In this document: piece after piece, positions 34,064 through 47,700 of the stretch
How positions within the stretch are numbered: the stretch's first letter is position 1
How the letters are laid out: each line of letters begins with the position of its first letter
Source: Geosiphon pyriformis
Lineage: Eukaryota; Glomeromycota; Glomeromycetes; Archaeosporales; Geosiphonaceae
NCBI GenBank assembly: GCA_016748015.1
Contig: JAAOMT010000135.1
Location: 480,447 to 544,446, forward strand
Length of the DNA stretch: 64,000 nucleotides
Direction of reading: 5' to 3'
Program-made: the position numbers and the translations under genes
Notes under the pieces: model-generated
What the model was told of the DNA's origin: nothing
Seen by the model: the letters and a program-made list of their open reading frames with translations, nothing else
The model's database searches: none

Positions 34064-35960
34064 ACGAGGTATTCGAAATGGTATCATTGATTCTAACTGA
34101 TGAAACAATCCAAAGCTCAGGATTTAATTAATCTTTAATTTTTCCACAAGCATAAAGCAACTTAAAACTGGGGACTTGGTGACTCCAACAATAGAGAATT
34201 CTGGATTGAAGGGGAGGATAGCATTTTAAATTATATTTACATAAATTTTTTTATTTTTTGTCTAGATCGTTGAAAATTTGGTTTCTTTGCTTCTGAATAC
34301 CATCTAGCGATAGTCTTTAGGCGCAATTTTTCTCATTCATGTAAATCATGGCTAACAGAAAATAAATATGGGTGAATTGTGCCATTTTAATCGTTCAAAC
34401 CACAACAGCGTAATTTGGTTGCGATCAAATGCATTGTGACTCCTGTTAAACGAAGATGGATAAGCTAAATATTGTTTTTGATCAATTACTAAGAATTTAA
34501 TTCAAGAATATATGATATTTTAATTCATACATCATTAATCTTGAAAAAAATAATTGAAGTTTATTGATTCTTGAACATATGTGAATTATTTTAAAAACAA
34601 CTATTTTTGATTTAATAAAATTTCAGATTTTTGATCAATATTTTAAGTATCTATAAACCATATTTTAGTTGTAAATAAAAAATTTTGAGTTTTTTAAATT
34701 ACAATAACAAATATATATATAAATTTTTTTTTTCTTTATCTAAAATTCTTTAAAAAAAAATGTTTTTGAAAAAAAATTATTTATTTTATATTTTTTACTG
34801 CTTTTTTTAATTGTTTATTAAAAATATCACAAATAGCAAATATTTTAGTGTGTTGTTTTTAAGTTTTTTAATATAAATTTATATTTATTTTAAAAACTCA
34901 ATTATTTTTTTATAAAAGTTTAATATTGGAATGTATTTATAATTAAAATTTTAACTAAAATAATAATTTTATTTAAATTTAAAATTTTTCTATTTAAGTA
35001 TTTGTATAATAATAGAAATTTAACAATTTAATGATTTTTAATACTTAATATTTAAATTTTTTTGCTTTTTTTAACATGTTTATTCTGGTATTTTTACTTT
35101 TTTAATAAATTATTTAATTCAAAAAATTAATTTATAATTATAATATGTTTTTTATTAAATTATTTATAATATTATAATCTTAATACAATTAAATCTTCAT
35201 AAAAAAACTCTTAATAAAAGAACAATTTCTTATAAAAAACATTTTTTTATAAAATCAATTAATTAATTACCAATTTTTTCTTTATATAAAAACAATTTAT
35301 AAAGAAATAAAAACATAATTTTATCAAATATTTATTTGAAATTTATCTTTATATAAGAACAAATATTATATATTAAATATTAATTAATAATTAAAAAAAA
35401 TTAAAACATATTAAATTGATTTTATTTTAATTTTTTTTAAATTAATTTATATTAAATTTACTTTTTTTAATCTTGTTTGTTTTTATGTATAGTTATTTAA
35501 TCTCTATTATATTTTAATTTAGGCTTGTTAAAACCAAATTTAATATTATTATTATAAGTACATTTTTTAATAGACTTGCTAAATTATTATAATATCAAAA
35601 TTTTTATTCAAAAAACAAAAACAAATAATAGTTAATGATATTTTTTATAAAAAAAATTGTTAATATTTCAAAAATTACTATAATATAAAACATAATAATA
35701 TTGTAATTTATTTCAATTATAAATATTTAGAATTTTATATTTCTTGTTTAATTGTCTTTAAAATAATTAAAAAGCATACAAATAATTAAATATTAAAATT
35801 GATAAAATTTCAGAAAGATTTATTTAACACAAAAGTATTAAATTTCTATTATTAGACCAAATTTTAAGTTATTAAATAAAACAAATAATTACAACCACTA
35901 TTAAATTTAATGATTAACTAATTAAAAAAAAAGAAAAAAAATTTTAAAAAATTAAATCAG
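34064..35960. other. AT-rich transition from gene island to transposon pile
   Basis: The first 400 bp after the carrier stop have ordinary composition (3' UTR and terminator likely). From about 34480 on the sequence is extremely AT-rich with homopolymer runs and no recognisable ORF or repeat family; I see nothing else in it. Confidence 0.6.
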
Positions 35961-36906
35961 TATTATCTATAAAAAAAAACAATCCAAATAATTAAAAAAA
36001 TATGCTTATTATGTGAAAACACAAAATAATATAAAATAATATAAAATAACATAAAAAACACAAAATAATTAAAAATAATCAAAGATAACTAGTTATAATA
36101 TAAAAAAACAAAGCAATAACTAAAATAGTAAACAATAATAAGCAATTAAAAACAATTTTATAAAACTAGAAAATATATATAAAAAGAAATAGTTTTAGCA
36201 GATAGAAAAAAACAGACTAAACAAAAATCAAAGTAATATTTTTATCTTACTTTTAGTTTTAAAAATCTTTTTTCTCTTTTTTATTGTTTATATTTATAAT
36301 TTACTAAATAAAATATTATTGTTTAATTTTATATGTTTATAATCAAAATTATCTAATTAATAAAATTTAATTAATTGTTTTTACTTATTTTTATTTCAAG
36401 TCAGATATAATTAGTATAAATCTTTTTGAAATTTTAATAATTTGGATTAATTATTCTTGATAAAATACTAATTTTTTTATTTTTTTTTCTTTGCTTTATT
36501 TTTTTTTAATTTTTTTAATTTTTAATTTTTTTATAGAACAGCAATATTGAAAATTGACTGTCTGAAAATAGACTTTATAATAGTCCAATAAAAAAGAAAA
36601 GCTCTTCCTAAGTTTGAATATTACTTATTGACTTATTAAAAAGATAAAAAGCTACTGTTAAATTTTATAAACTATACTTGACTAGTTCAGAAGAAAATAC
36701 AACTATAATAATATTACTACAAATATATTATTTTTGTGCTTTATAACAAAAAAACTTAATAAATAAAACTTTAAACAAAAATTTTTTTAGAAACTAATAA
36801 TTAAATTTAATATTCAGAACAATTTAACTAAAAATTTTTTTGCTTTTAATACTAAATTATGAGCACCAAATATTATAATTATATTCTATTAAGTTTATTT
36901 ATAATA
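35961..36906 (+). repeat. LTR family B, 5' LTR of a truncated element
   Basis: Starts TATTATCTATAAAAAAAAAC, then CAATCCAAATAATTA (as in the LTR at 46213), includes a TGACTGTCTGAAAATAGAC block near 36555, and ends TTTATTTATAATA. The next bases, TTTGGTGTTCTTTGTAAAA, are the primer-binding site and internal start of this element family, so this is a 5' LTR facing right. Confidence 0.75.
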
Positions 36907-37099
36907 TTTGGTGTTCTTTGTAAAATTATAAAATTCACAGAAAAAAACACTTGGAAAACTTACAAAGTAGTAACTATTAAAATAATCAGAAAAGATTACT
37001 TGTCTTTTAGAAAAACATTATATTAACACTTTTAAAAAAATCTAAAAATCTTAAAAAAATATTCACAGCCAAAAACGATTTTCTTTACTACATATATGT
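36907..37099 (+). mobile_element. remnant of internal region, cut off by element 5
   Basis: Begins with the primer-binding site TTTGGTGTTC and resembles the first bases of element 1's internal region, but stops at the family C LTR starting at 37100. Only about 190 bp remain. Confidence 0.55.
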
Positions 37100-37959
37100 T
37101 GTTATTAATAAAATTTAGTTAGTAATTTATATAAAATTACTCTTATAATTCTTATTATTAATTAACATATATTATTATTATTTTAATTATATTATTAAAT
37201 ACTACTATCTAATTAATAATCTAATTTATAGAATACACAAATATAATAATCAAACCATGTAATATTTCAACTTTTATAATATTTAAAAATTTGCTGAATT
37301 TATAGAAATTTATAAAATATCTTAATAGTTTACTAAAATAAAAACAAAAAAAAGATGCAAATTTATAAACTAATATTATAATAAATTGTATAAAAAAATA
37401 GCTTTTTTTTAAAAAAATATATTTTAACTAAAATTATTTTCATTAAAAATATATTTTTTTAATATTTATACAAATTAGTTTAATAAAAATTACATTAAAA
37501 AACAACAAAAATTATAATTATTTCACTTAAAATTTTTCAAATTTCTACTAATATTTTGAAATTGATTAATTATTAATTTTAGTAATTTGTTAATGACTTC
37601 AAGCCTAAACAAAAAACAATTTCTTAATAAAATTTCTTTTTTTTTATTATAATTATTAAGATAGTCTACAAATAAAATTTTTGTAAAAGAGTTGATTTTT
37701 ATAGCAAAGTAAATACACATTTTTAATAAGCTTTTAAACAAACAATTTTTGAAAAAAAGTTAACTTTTACTGTAAAATAACTACATACAATAACTGTTAT
37801 AAAATTGGTCATTTTATTTATAAGCCCAATAATTCAAATTATAAAAGATAATTTGAAGATAAATTCAGTTATTAAAAATTTATTCACTTTTAATAATTGT
37901 AAATTAACAGTAAAACAACATTAACATTTAAGAAAAGAGACCAAAAATCTTTAATAATA
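37100..37959 (+). repeat. 5' LTR of element 5 (family C)
   Basis: Starts TGTTATTAATA and ends ATAATA directly before TTTAGTGCTC. It matches the solo copy at 15073-16074. Confidence 0.7.
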
Positions 37960-39930
37960 TTTAGTGCTCTTTTATAAATTAACACAACAATAACAACTTT
38001 AAAATAATAATTACATTAGATATAACAACTTTAAAGTATTATTAATTAATTTACATTTACTGTAAATAACAATTTGAAATCCAAGATAGAATCACAGCTT
38101 TTAAAAAAATACTCTTTTAATATATTAAAAACTGAATCAATGATTATCTCTTTAAAAACTACAATATCACAAAATTCAAGCAAAATCTTTTTAAAAATTT
38201 TATTCACTACTTAAATAAAGACCCAAAAAATATTAGTGCTAATAATTACACTACTTACTTTGAAAAACTTGATTATAATATTATTAAATTTTGCAAAAAA
38301 AAATATTTTGCTAATTTCTAATTTGTTTTTAAACTCGAGTTTGAATTTAAAACAAACAGAAAAAGCAAAAAAAAATACTTAACCAGTTTATATAATGCTT
38401 AACACACTAAAAACAATCTTTTAACACTTATAAACATTTAAACAAAGAGCTTATTTTAAAATATTACTTTTAATTACATTTTTCTCAGATTTATTTGTTC
38501 AAGTTTAAATATCAAATTTATTATTTAATTATTTTTTAAGACTAAAAAACTTTACATTACTAAAAAACTCAATACAATAGTCTAAACAAATTTTTATCAG
38601 CACAAATCTTCTTGATTACTTAGCAGAAAACCAGAATAATTACTTTAACAATATAGACAATAGTAAAAACATTTTTAAATTTATTGAGAAAAAAACTGTC
38701 AAAAACAAAAACACAAAAAAAATAACAATTACTTATATTGCAAAAATTAATGAATTTACAGAAAAAAATATTAATACTAGTTCTTAAAAATGACTTAACA
38801 AAATATAACAAAAATACTCAAAACTATCTCTTATTTTTTTCAAAAAAACAGTTAAAGAATAATTTGAAAACTTGATTAGTTTTTTTGAATAGTTTACTAA
38901 CAACAACATTTTTATTACTTTTTAAAATTGATTTTGAAATATTAAATAAGAATTCTTAGGATTTGTTATAACTTATCTTAGAAAATTCAACAAACTTTTC
39001 AAAAGAATTTGCCAATTAAAAACCAATGAATACTATTTTAATGCTTAAATTTTAGATTAATTTATTGTAAAATTAAAAAATAAATTCATCAAGAAAGTTC
39101 ACTTATATGCTTCAGAAAATTTAATTATTGTTATTTAATATGTAAAAACTTATAAAATAGCCATAAAAAAAGTTAATCACACAAAACTTGATAATCTGAC
39201 AATTAAAAAAACCAGCTTAACAGCTGAAAAAAAAATTAACCAACTAATTAAAAAAGTCAAGAATTATTTTACCAATTAATAATAACAGCAATAACAAAAG
39301 TACCAGCCATCTTAATAACAACTTTAAAACAACTACCTATTATTATTCAACAGCCAATCTCAAAATTGCTATTATTGTGAAATTTTAAAATATTAAAAAT
39401 AAAATTGCCAAAAGATACAACAAAATCAATAATTAAAAAATAACTAATATTATTTCTAATTACAACAAATTTATTATTAATTTTTATTACCAGTTTATTA
39501 TTTTTCAAGACACTAATATTAGAACAATTATTATTAATTTGCTTTACAACTAATTTAAAAACAGTTTTAACAACTATTATCTACTTAACAATATTAAGTA
39601 TTTGCAAAAAAATTGGTTTAACAAAACCAATTTTTACTTTAAAACTAATTTGCAATTAACAACAACAAAGTTAATTTTAACAATTAATTGGTTTCTTAAA
39701 ATCCAGTTTAGCAGAGATTCAATTACTTTTATACTCAACTTAGCTATTTAACAATATTAAAAAAATCAAATTTTTAACAAACTGTACTTTTTAAAAGTAA
39801 AGTTACAACACCAAAACAAAATTTTTTTTAACAATACAATTCTATTAACAAAGATTGCTAAAAATACTAATCTATTTAATATTTTTTTTTTTGAATTTGA
39901 AGCAAATGAATTACTATCCTTGTTTAACAA
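37960..39930 (+). pseudogene. gag of element 5 (heavily degraded)
   Basis: It occupies the place between primer-binding site and protease. Only fragments can be read, for example NSTNFSKEFAN near 38980-39010 and a later Asn-rich stretch; stops are frequent. Assignment rests on position. Confidence 0.45.
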
Positions 39931-39959
39931 TGCAGTAATTACAAAACAAAAAGTAATTA

Positions 39960-40230
39960 CAGCTATGTATATAAAAACTAAAGTAGAAGAAAAACAAATT
40001 TATTTAATCTTAGATAGTAGATTAATGAAAATTATCATTACTTACCAGCTAATACAACAACTTTAACAAAATATTGACTAACTTATATAAACAATTATTA
40101 TTATAGCCAATAATATGAAAAAACACTAGTAAAAAAAATTGACAACTTCTTTTTTACAATTAATAAAATTACTATTGTAATCAAAGTATTAGTTATAAAT
40201 ACACTTTAATATTAAGTTCTGATTAGAAAT
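39960..40230 (+). pseudogene. aspartic protease of element 5 (degraded)
   Basis: Reads AVITKQKVITAMYIKTKVEE, then IYLILDSRLMKIIITYQLIQ. The catalytic Asp-Ser remains but the Gly is Arg. The flanks match the protease of the related elements. Confidence 0.7.
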
Positions 40231-40579
40231 AATTGGTTTCTTAAAACCAATACAAACTTAAATTAGAAAACCCAAAAATTAAAAATCTTATATTAAAAGC
40301 AATATATTAAAGTATTTGTTACTTGTAATACATTTAACAAATAATCAAAAAAAGCCCTGTATTTAAATTTGAAAAAAAAGAAAAAAAACCAATTATTAAA
40401 ACTTATATAACTCTTAAATTAATATCTAATTAAACTGAAAAAATAAAACAAAAATTTTTTAACAATTTTTTTATCAAAACTACTTGGTTTAAAACTCTAA
40501 ATCACAATATTAAACCAGTTACTAGTAGTTAAAATAAACTTTATTTTAAACAAAAACTCAAAAAAAAGAAAGCACATAT

Positions 40580-40830
40580 TTTTTTTAAATATAAAGATTA
40601 TAACAAAAAGCTTTTATTTATGAAAGTTTACATATTACCAAAAGAGAAATATAAAATTTGCACTTGTAATTACTACAAAACCTGTTACTAAAAACGATTT
40701 GACAACTCAAAACAAAACAAAAAAATAGAATAATACATTTTGTTTTACATGCAAAAAATTACTGCTTAAAAAATACAATTAGATTAATATTGTAATAAGA
40801 AAAAAAATATGTAATCAAATCTGCCAATAT
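40580..40830 (+). pseudogene. Cys-rich domain of element 5
   Basis: Reads YKDYNKKLLFMKVYILPKEK, then YKICTCNYYKTCY, and QLKTKQKNRIIHFVLHAKNY, a decayed form of the multi-CxxC region of element 1 (order CxxC, KYYTATRFYYCPC, CLTC). Some Cys are lost. Confidence 0.5.
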
Positions 40831-41429
40831 GCTTTATTAATTATTAAAAAAGTTAAGAAAAAAACTTTATTTAATGCAATATACAACAATATTCTTAATA
40901 AATTATATTATTATTTTCATAATACTGAAATAATCTATAAATTAGCAATAGTTTTAATTAATAAAAGAATCCAAAAAAATGGTTATCAAATAAAAAAAGC
41001 TGTATATATTATGTATATCTTTAAAATTGCTAAATACAATTATAAAAATAAAGTAAAAACATACTGCCAAATTGTTAGTCACATTTATCTTTTTAAAGAA
41101 ATTCAAATTCAACAACTAAAACAAATGAATATTCAATTATATAAAAAATTTATCATGTTTTGTAATGTCCAATGGTGTTTAAAATACTATGTTTTTAGTA
41201 TACTATTATTTACTAAGATAACAAATATGAAATCAAATTTGAAAAAGCTGAATTAAAAAAAAATTACCAATAATATTAATTTACTTATTTGAAAATCAAT
41301 TAGTATTATAACTAAAATACTTTGATAACAATAATCAAAAAATTAAATCAGAGAAAGCTTACAAAGTTAATACAAAATATAATTTACAATATTTTGACAA
41401 AGATACTTTGATTCTTTAACCAAAGTTAT

Positions 41430-41745
41430 TTATAAAAATTAATTTAAAAATTGCTTTTAAAATTTTACTAGAAGCAATAGTACAAATTGTTTCTTAATTA
41501 TTATTAGCAAGCAAAAAAATCAACATTAAAAAAAAAATTATTAATACAAAATACACTAAAAACATTACAATTATACTACAGAATGAAACCAAAAAACTAT
41601 TTAAAATTAAACATATTAAAAAAATTATTCAAGCTATTTATTTATCTTTAATTAAAATTTTGAAATTGCAATTAGTAAACAATAGAAAACAATTAAGCAA
41701 AAATAACAAAAAAATACAAAATTTTGGTTTAATAAGATAACTTAC
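41430..41745 (+). pseudogene. dUTPase-like domain of element 5
   Basis: Reads INLKIAFKILLEAIVQIVS, then ASKKINIKKKIINTKYTKNI, then IKKIIQAIYLSLIKI and KKIQNFGLIR. These correspond in order to motifs 2 to 5 of element 1's dUTPase-like domain, with the same Asp-to-Asn change in motif 3 (IIN). Confidence 0.65.
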
Positions 41746-42369
41746 AGTTTTAATAAATATAATTTTTAGTATACAAAACAAATCTTATCAGATTTTTAGA
41801 CTTTTATAACCAACTACTATCTTATTTTTTAAAGAATATTAAAAAATTTATACTTATCCAAAATCTACTATTACTTAATAAATTTTCAAGTCTAATAAAC
41901 AAATTTACAGAGAATATAATATTTTAATTTTTAATATTTATATTTCCAAAAAAATAAAAAAATTCTTAGTTATTTTTTTTAATCTCAATAGTTATCTCAT
42001 TATTTTATTAAATAGATTAGAAATCGGAATTATACATAGTAATATTTTTCAAAATAAAACTTTTAAATTGTTTTTAATTTTTTGAAATTGTAAAACACAC
42101 CTTTTTCTCAAACCCAAACATTATCTTTAACACCAAAAATTATTATATTATAGAAAAAAAACTATTTTAAATCAATATGAGTCTACTAAAATTATTATAA
42201 CAAACAATTTAAGAAATTCATTATCAAATATGCTGATATTTTTGTCAAAGACAACAATAATTTAGGAAAAACTAATATTGTTTAGCACTAAATTTACACA
42301 AAAGATACTCTATTAAAATGTCAACAAGTTTATTAAGTTTTATTTATTAGTTCTTAACAATAAGTTTAT

Positions 42370-43106
42370 TTAACTATCAAAAAGTCTTTGGGCTTTACCA
42401 ATTGTTTTAGTTAAAAAAAAAATAGAAAAATTCGATTTTGTATCAATTATTACCAATTAAATAATATTACTATTAGAAATATCTATCTATTATTAAAAAT
42501 TGACAATATGTTAAATGTTTTGGAAAAAACCAAGTTTTTTTTAATATTAAACTTAAAAAATAGATATTGACAAGTTAAAACAGATCTCAAAAACTGCTTA
42601 AAAACAGTATTTATTATCCAAAAAAGAAATTATGAGTTTAATATAATATTTTTTGGATTTTGTAATATATTGGCAATATTTTAATACTTATAAATATTGT
42701 TTATAAAAAACTTTTATAATAATTAATAGTTGTATATCTTAATAACACTAATGTTTATTTTTTAATCTTTAAAGTTTATTTGATTTATTTACAAAAAGTT
42801 TTTCAACAATTATGAAAAACAAAATTAAAATTAAACATTAAAAAATATTATTTTAAAAAAACAAGCTTAATTTTTTTTGAACACATTATTAACAAAGATA
42901 AAATCTTATTTAATCCAAAAACAATTAATACTATAAAAAATTTTAAAGTTTCTAAAATACTACTAAATTAAAAAATTCACTAAATTAGCCTTTTACTATT
43001 AGAAATTCATCAAAGAATTTTCTGAAATTCTCAAATTTTTTAATTATTTGACCAACAAAGATGTAAAATATTAATGAACTTTAATATAACAAAAAGCTTT
43101 TAATAT
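42370..43106 (+). pseudogene. reverse transcriptase of element 5, truncated (active site YLNN)
   Basis: Starts WALPIVLVKKKIEKFDFV, passes through a strongly mutated palm, and near 42730 reads VYLNNTNVYF: both catalytic Asp of the YxDD box are Asn. The frame is lost repeatedly and the domain ends where the LTR of element 2 starts (43107). Confidence 0.7.
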
Positions 43107-43926
43107 TATTACTTATAGAAAATAGAAATCATAATAATTAGAGAAAATAGTTAATAAAAATTAGACACAGTAGAACAAAAAATTCCAGAATTTTTCTTAA
43201 CAGGAATTACAGAATTGCAGAATTTCAGAATTTTTTTTAAAAAATTAAAAAATTTTAAGAAATTTTATATAATGAGAATTATGCATATATATAGTAAAGT
43301 TAAAAGCAAAAAAAATAGTTAATTAAATTCAAATAAATATTCAGACAAATAATTTAAAACACTTTTTTTTTTACTAATAGTTATTATTATCTAAAGTAAA
43401 ATCATATTAAATAAACTTACACAATTTAATCATTTACTTTATGTTATTATATACTAATTAAAATTCTTATTAACTACATTATATTAGCAATTTATGCTAA
43501 TAATATTTAATATTTAATCACACTAGAACAATAGTTTTTGATCATAGCTATTAACAAAATACTAATTTATTTATTTTTTATTATTTTTATTATTTTTTAT
43601 TTTTTATTATTTTTTTTGTTATTTACTAATTAATTAAAAAATTAAATACTAAGATATTAATATCAAAGATAGTCTGGTAAAAGATTTATAAAACAAAAGT
43701 AATAAACTTGAAAAAAATAATAGCTTATTAAAAGAGCATAACTGTCAGATTAAACTGGTTATTACACTGAAGAAAAAAATTTATAAAAGAAACTATTATT
43801 TGAATTTTTGTTTATTATACAAAAAACTTAACTTAAATCTTTAAAAATTAACAGCATTATTAATTACTAAATACTAAGTTATAGGTTTGTTATTTGTTTT
43901 AACATCTTAAATAATTAACTGTAATA
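43107..43926 (+). repeat. 5' LTR of element 2 (family A)
   Basis: Starts TATTACTTATAG and ends GTAATA; followed by TTTAGTGCTCTTTATAAGG. It is the reverse complement of the family A LTR type, with AGAATTNCAGAATT hairpin-like repeats near 43180-43240 in place of element 1's CATATTGCT palindromes. Confidence 0.8.
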
Positions 43927-43990
43927 TTTAGTGCTCTTTATAAGGTCTAATTTAACAAAGAACAAATATTATTAACAATTATTTAGAAAA

Positions 43991-44655
43991 GTGGCAAAAT
44001 TAGAAGTATTAGAAACAAACTATTTAAAATTTGTCAAATCTTTATTCTAACAATATTAACAACAGTTGGAATTAACCAGCAATTATTTTCTAATTGAATT
44101 AATTTTCAATTTTTATGTTAATAAAAAAATTATATATTTTTTAAAAAAACAAAGAGATTTCAAATTAGTAAAAGAAAATTTTTACAACAAATTACTTTAA
44201 TATACTAGCTTACTACAAAACTACAATTTTACTTTAATTATTACTAAAATAAATTGTAAAATTGAAAAATACACTCAACAAAAATTTCCAATTATATTTG
44301 CAAACAAAGACAAAAACAAAATACAAATACCAGTAAGTACATCTAAATTAATACAACTACTTAATTAAAAAAAATCCAGAATTATTTTTCTATTACATCT
44401 ATTATGCTATTATATACTTAGAAGTATTATTAACATATTATTAAAATTCATATTATTAGTAACTATAAAAACATTTATAATCCAAGTTCTATTTTAAAAC
44501 CATCAAAAAAAAACCAAATTATTAAAAACTTATAGTAATTATTTTAAAGGATTTAAAACATGACCAACAATACTATTAGAACTTTGATTACTACTATTTC
44601 AACCAAATTTTGGATCCATTAATAATTAGACAGACATTAATTTAGAAAAAAAAAA
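43991..44655 (+). pseudogene. gag of element 2, part 1
   Basis: Reads (M)AKLEVLETNYLKFVKSLF, equivalent to the start of element 1's gag, but the initiator is GTG where ATG is expected. It continues IEKYTQQKFPIIFANKDKNK. Interrupted at 44656 by LINE2. Confidence 0.75.
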
Positions 44656-44784
44656 TGGAACTTCTTTTCTCTTGTTGATCCCCCAGTCACAATGAGAGTG
44701 AGATATTACCAAAGAAAAAGTTTTTTCCTACTCTCTTTTCTCTTTATATTTTCAACTATTTTTTCAGACATACTTTTATTCATG

Positions 44785-47700
44785 GACATAAAACTGGCAA
44801 GTCCTGTTGCTGGTGGCTCTGGTTCTACTTCTGCTGGTTTAAGGACCTGGCCTAATGCTAAAAAAAAGAGGGTTAATAGTGTGTACTCTTGTAGTGCATC
44901 TTACAAGAAGCCTAAGAATCCTAAAGTCAATATTGAAGTAGTTGATTTATCTGCTGGCCCACTGGGCCTGGCCAATATTGGTGATGCTAACAGTAAGTTT
45001 TTGAGATCTTGGGACAGCAAAATAGAAAGTGAGGCAAGTAGCATGAGCAGTCTGTTAGACTTAGAAAACATAAAAAATACCATCACTAAGGAAACTAGTT
45101 ATGCCAACTCGGATACTTCTGTGGTCAATAACATGGAGAATGACACCACTCCCAGAAAAACATGCACTCAAACATACGTGTTAGATAAACCTCCTAAAAC
45201 TCTTTTGTTTGACGTTTTGAGTAATAATGATGATATGGTGGCTCTTCTGTCTCCTAAGTTTGCAGGCTTCAAAAAATTGCATTCTATTGGGTCATATGTA
45301 CCAGAAAAATGCATTTTTAATCCTGTTAAGTCTTTTGCATTGGATATTGGAATTTCTGCCTTGTCTGGCAAAATTATTGGTGACAAGTTGATTGCTGTAA
45401 AAAAGATCTTCTATTAGGTTGACAGTTTTGGAGATGTGTCTGCTCCTTTGAAGTTTCCAGGCATTATTAGATCTTCTTTTACTTCCAAGTTGAGTTTAAT
45501 TAAGGCCAAAAAATTGGCAGTTAGTGAAAAAATTCTGGTAAATATTGATGTTAAGAAACCAAACATCCATTTAGATCGGAAAGTGATAGTCAAAAAAATT
45601 CCAGTAGATCTTTTAGATCAACAATTGAGTCAGTCTTTTCTAAGTTTGGTCATGTAATTTCGATTAGAATGCAACTAATTGGGCTTTGGCAAAAAGCTTT
45701 AGTGAAATTTGAGTCATCAGATATGGCTAGCTTGGTTGTTTCTAAATGATCAGTTCTCATGAGTAAAGATTCTGTTCATGTTGCTTTGGTGTTAAGTGAC
45801 AAAGAATTGTGGGTGGCCAGAAATCATCATCAGGCATTGTTTTATACTTTTCCAGTTGGTACAACAGCTCATGATTTGTCAGGTTTGGTGAATTCTTATG
45901 GTAGGAAAACTTGTTTTATTGGCCATAATCCCAGCTCTTATGTGCATGATAGATGTGTGATTGTGTATTTTGCCGATGAGGCATCCAAATTGGCTGCTAT
46001 TGGTTCTGTTCTTGTTTATAAGAGTGTGAATTTGCATTGGGCTGGTTTTTTTTTGGTTCATTGCACCAAGTGTAAACATTTTGGTCATATTTCTGAAGTG
46101 TGTTCAATTGGTGGGAATTCTGGAGTTCATAATAAACAAGTGGTGTCCTCTCAAGATCAGGTTTACTTGGCTAATATTTATAAGAAAAAACAAGCTTCAG
46201 TTGCCTGTCTGGTGTTATCCAAGTAGAAAAACCAATCCAAAGTTATGAAGAAACATGACATAACACAAAATAGCACAATAATATTGGATAATACATTATA
46301 ATATAGGATAATGTATTATAACACAAGATAACACAGAATAGTGTGTAATAACATAGGATAACATGTTATAATGCAAGATAACACAGAATAACATGTAATA
46401 ACATTAGATAATATGTTATAACATAGGATAACTAGCAATAACGTAGAAAAACAAAGCAATAACAGAAATAACAAAGCAATAGCTAGCAATAGCGAGACAA
46501 TTGAAAGCAATCCTGTAAAACCAAAAGAATGTATAAAAGCAAGTAGTTGTAGAAGTTAGAAAAGACAAACAGACAGATACATACAGTTTCACAGGAACTC
46601 AATTTTAAAAAGAAAAGGATAATGTTACCTGAGTAGAAAAACTGATCCAAAGTTATAAAGAAACGTGACATAACACAAAATAGTACAATAATGTTGGATA
46701 ATGTATTATAACATAAGATAATGTGTTATAATGCAGAATAACACAAAATAGCATGCAATAATATAGGATAACGTGTTATAATGCAGAATAACACAGAATA
46801 ATATGTAATAATATCAGATAACATATTATAACATAGGATAACTAGCGATAACATAGAAAAATGAAGCAATAACAAAAATAACAAAGCAATAGCTAGCAAT
46901 AACGAGACAATTGAAAGCAATCCTGTAAAACCAAAAAAATGTATAAAAGCAAGTAATTGTAAAAGTTAGAAAAGACATACAGACAGATAGATATGAACCT
47001 TTAGACAAGAATCAAATATCCATATCCCTTTATTATTTATTATCCTTCCTATTTCATCTTCTGAAATAAACCAATTATTAAAGAAATCAGAGTCACGAAT
47101 TCATGTTCCCAAACTTCGTGGAATTTACATGAATTAATCCTTGTCTTGTACCTTTGTTCTAGAACAGATGCTTTTAGCATAACCGCCTTGAATGATCAAC
47201 AATTTAGACCAATTGCTCTTGATCACAGCAATTGACAATACTAATTTATTTTTTCTTTCTTTTTTTTTCTTTTCCTTTTCTTTTTCTTTTTTATTTTTTT
47301 TGTGGAGTGGCAACATAGTAAAATTGACTGTCTGAAAATAGACTTCGTAATAGTCTGGTAAAAGAAAAAAGCTCCTCCTAAGTTTTGAATATTAATGTTA
47401 TCTTGTTAACTTACCAGAAGAGTGAAAAGACAACACCAGACCCTAATGACTGCACTCATTAGCTTGGAGAAGAAAGCTCACATTTATGGAAAACATAGCA
47501 ATTAACAAAAGACAAACTCTGTGTCTTATAACAAAAGAACTCAACAGGTAAATTTACATCCAGAAATAAACTTTCAGAGACTGATAATCAAGACTAAACC
47601 AACAAAATTACGCAGAAAATGCATTATCAATAATTGAGAGCACCAAATGTTATCATTTTCTATACCCACTAAGTTTACCTGTAATACTAGTATCTTTTGG

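Larger units (their letters stand above)
37100..43106 (+). mobile_element. Ty3/gypsy element 5 (LTR family C), interrupted in RT
   Basis: 5' LTR at 37100-37959, TTTAGTGCTC primer-binding site at 37960, gag to about 39930, protease about 39960-40230, Cys-rich region about 40580-40830, dUTPase-like domain 41430-41745, RT from about 42370. It stops at 43106 where the LTR of element 2 begins, so RNase H, integrase and 3' LTR are missing here. It is the most decayed element in the window and extremely AT-rich. Confidence 0.75.

Noticed and set aside
36860-36925. Inverted GCACCAAA...TTTGGTGT pair as a possible transposon terminal inverted repeat
   Set aside because: The right copy is the primer-binding site after the LTR and the left lies within the LTR (the same word occurs in other LTRs); no separate element is needed.
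37523-38811. Short minus-strand frames rich in Phe, Ile, Leu
   Set aside because: Antisense of AT-rich element 5 sequence; no conserved motif.
46316-47008. Hydrophobic minus-strand open frames that look like membrane proteins
   Set aside because: They arise from the TTATAA/GATAACA minisatellite inside the solo LTR; the repeat explains the apparent Leu/Ile/Tyr-rich helices.
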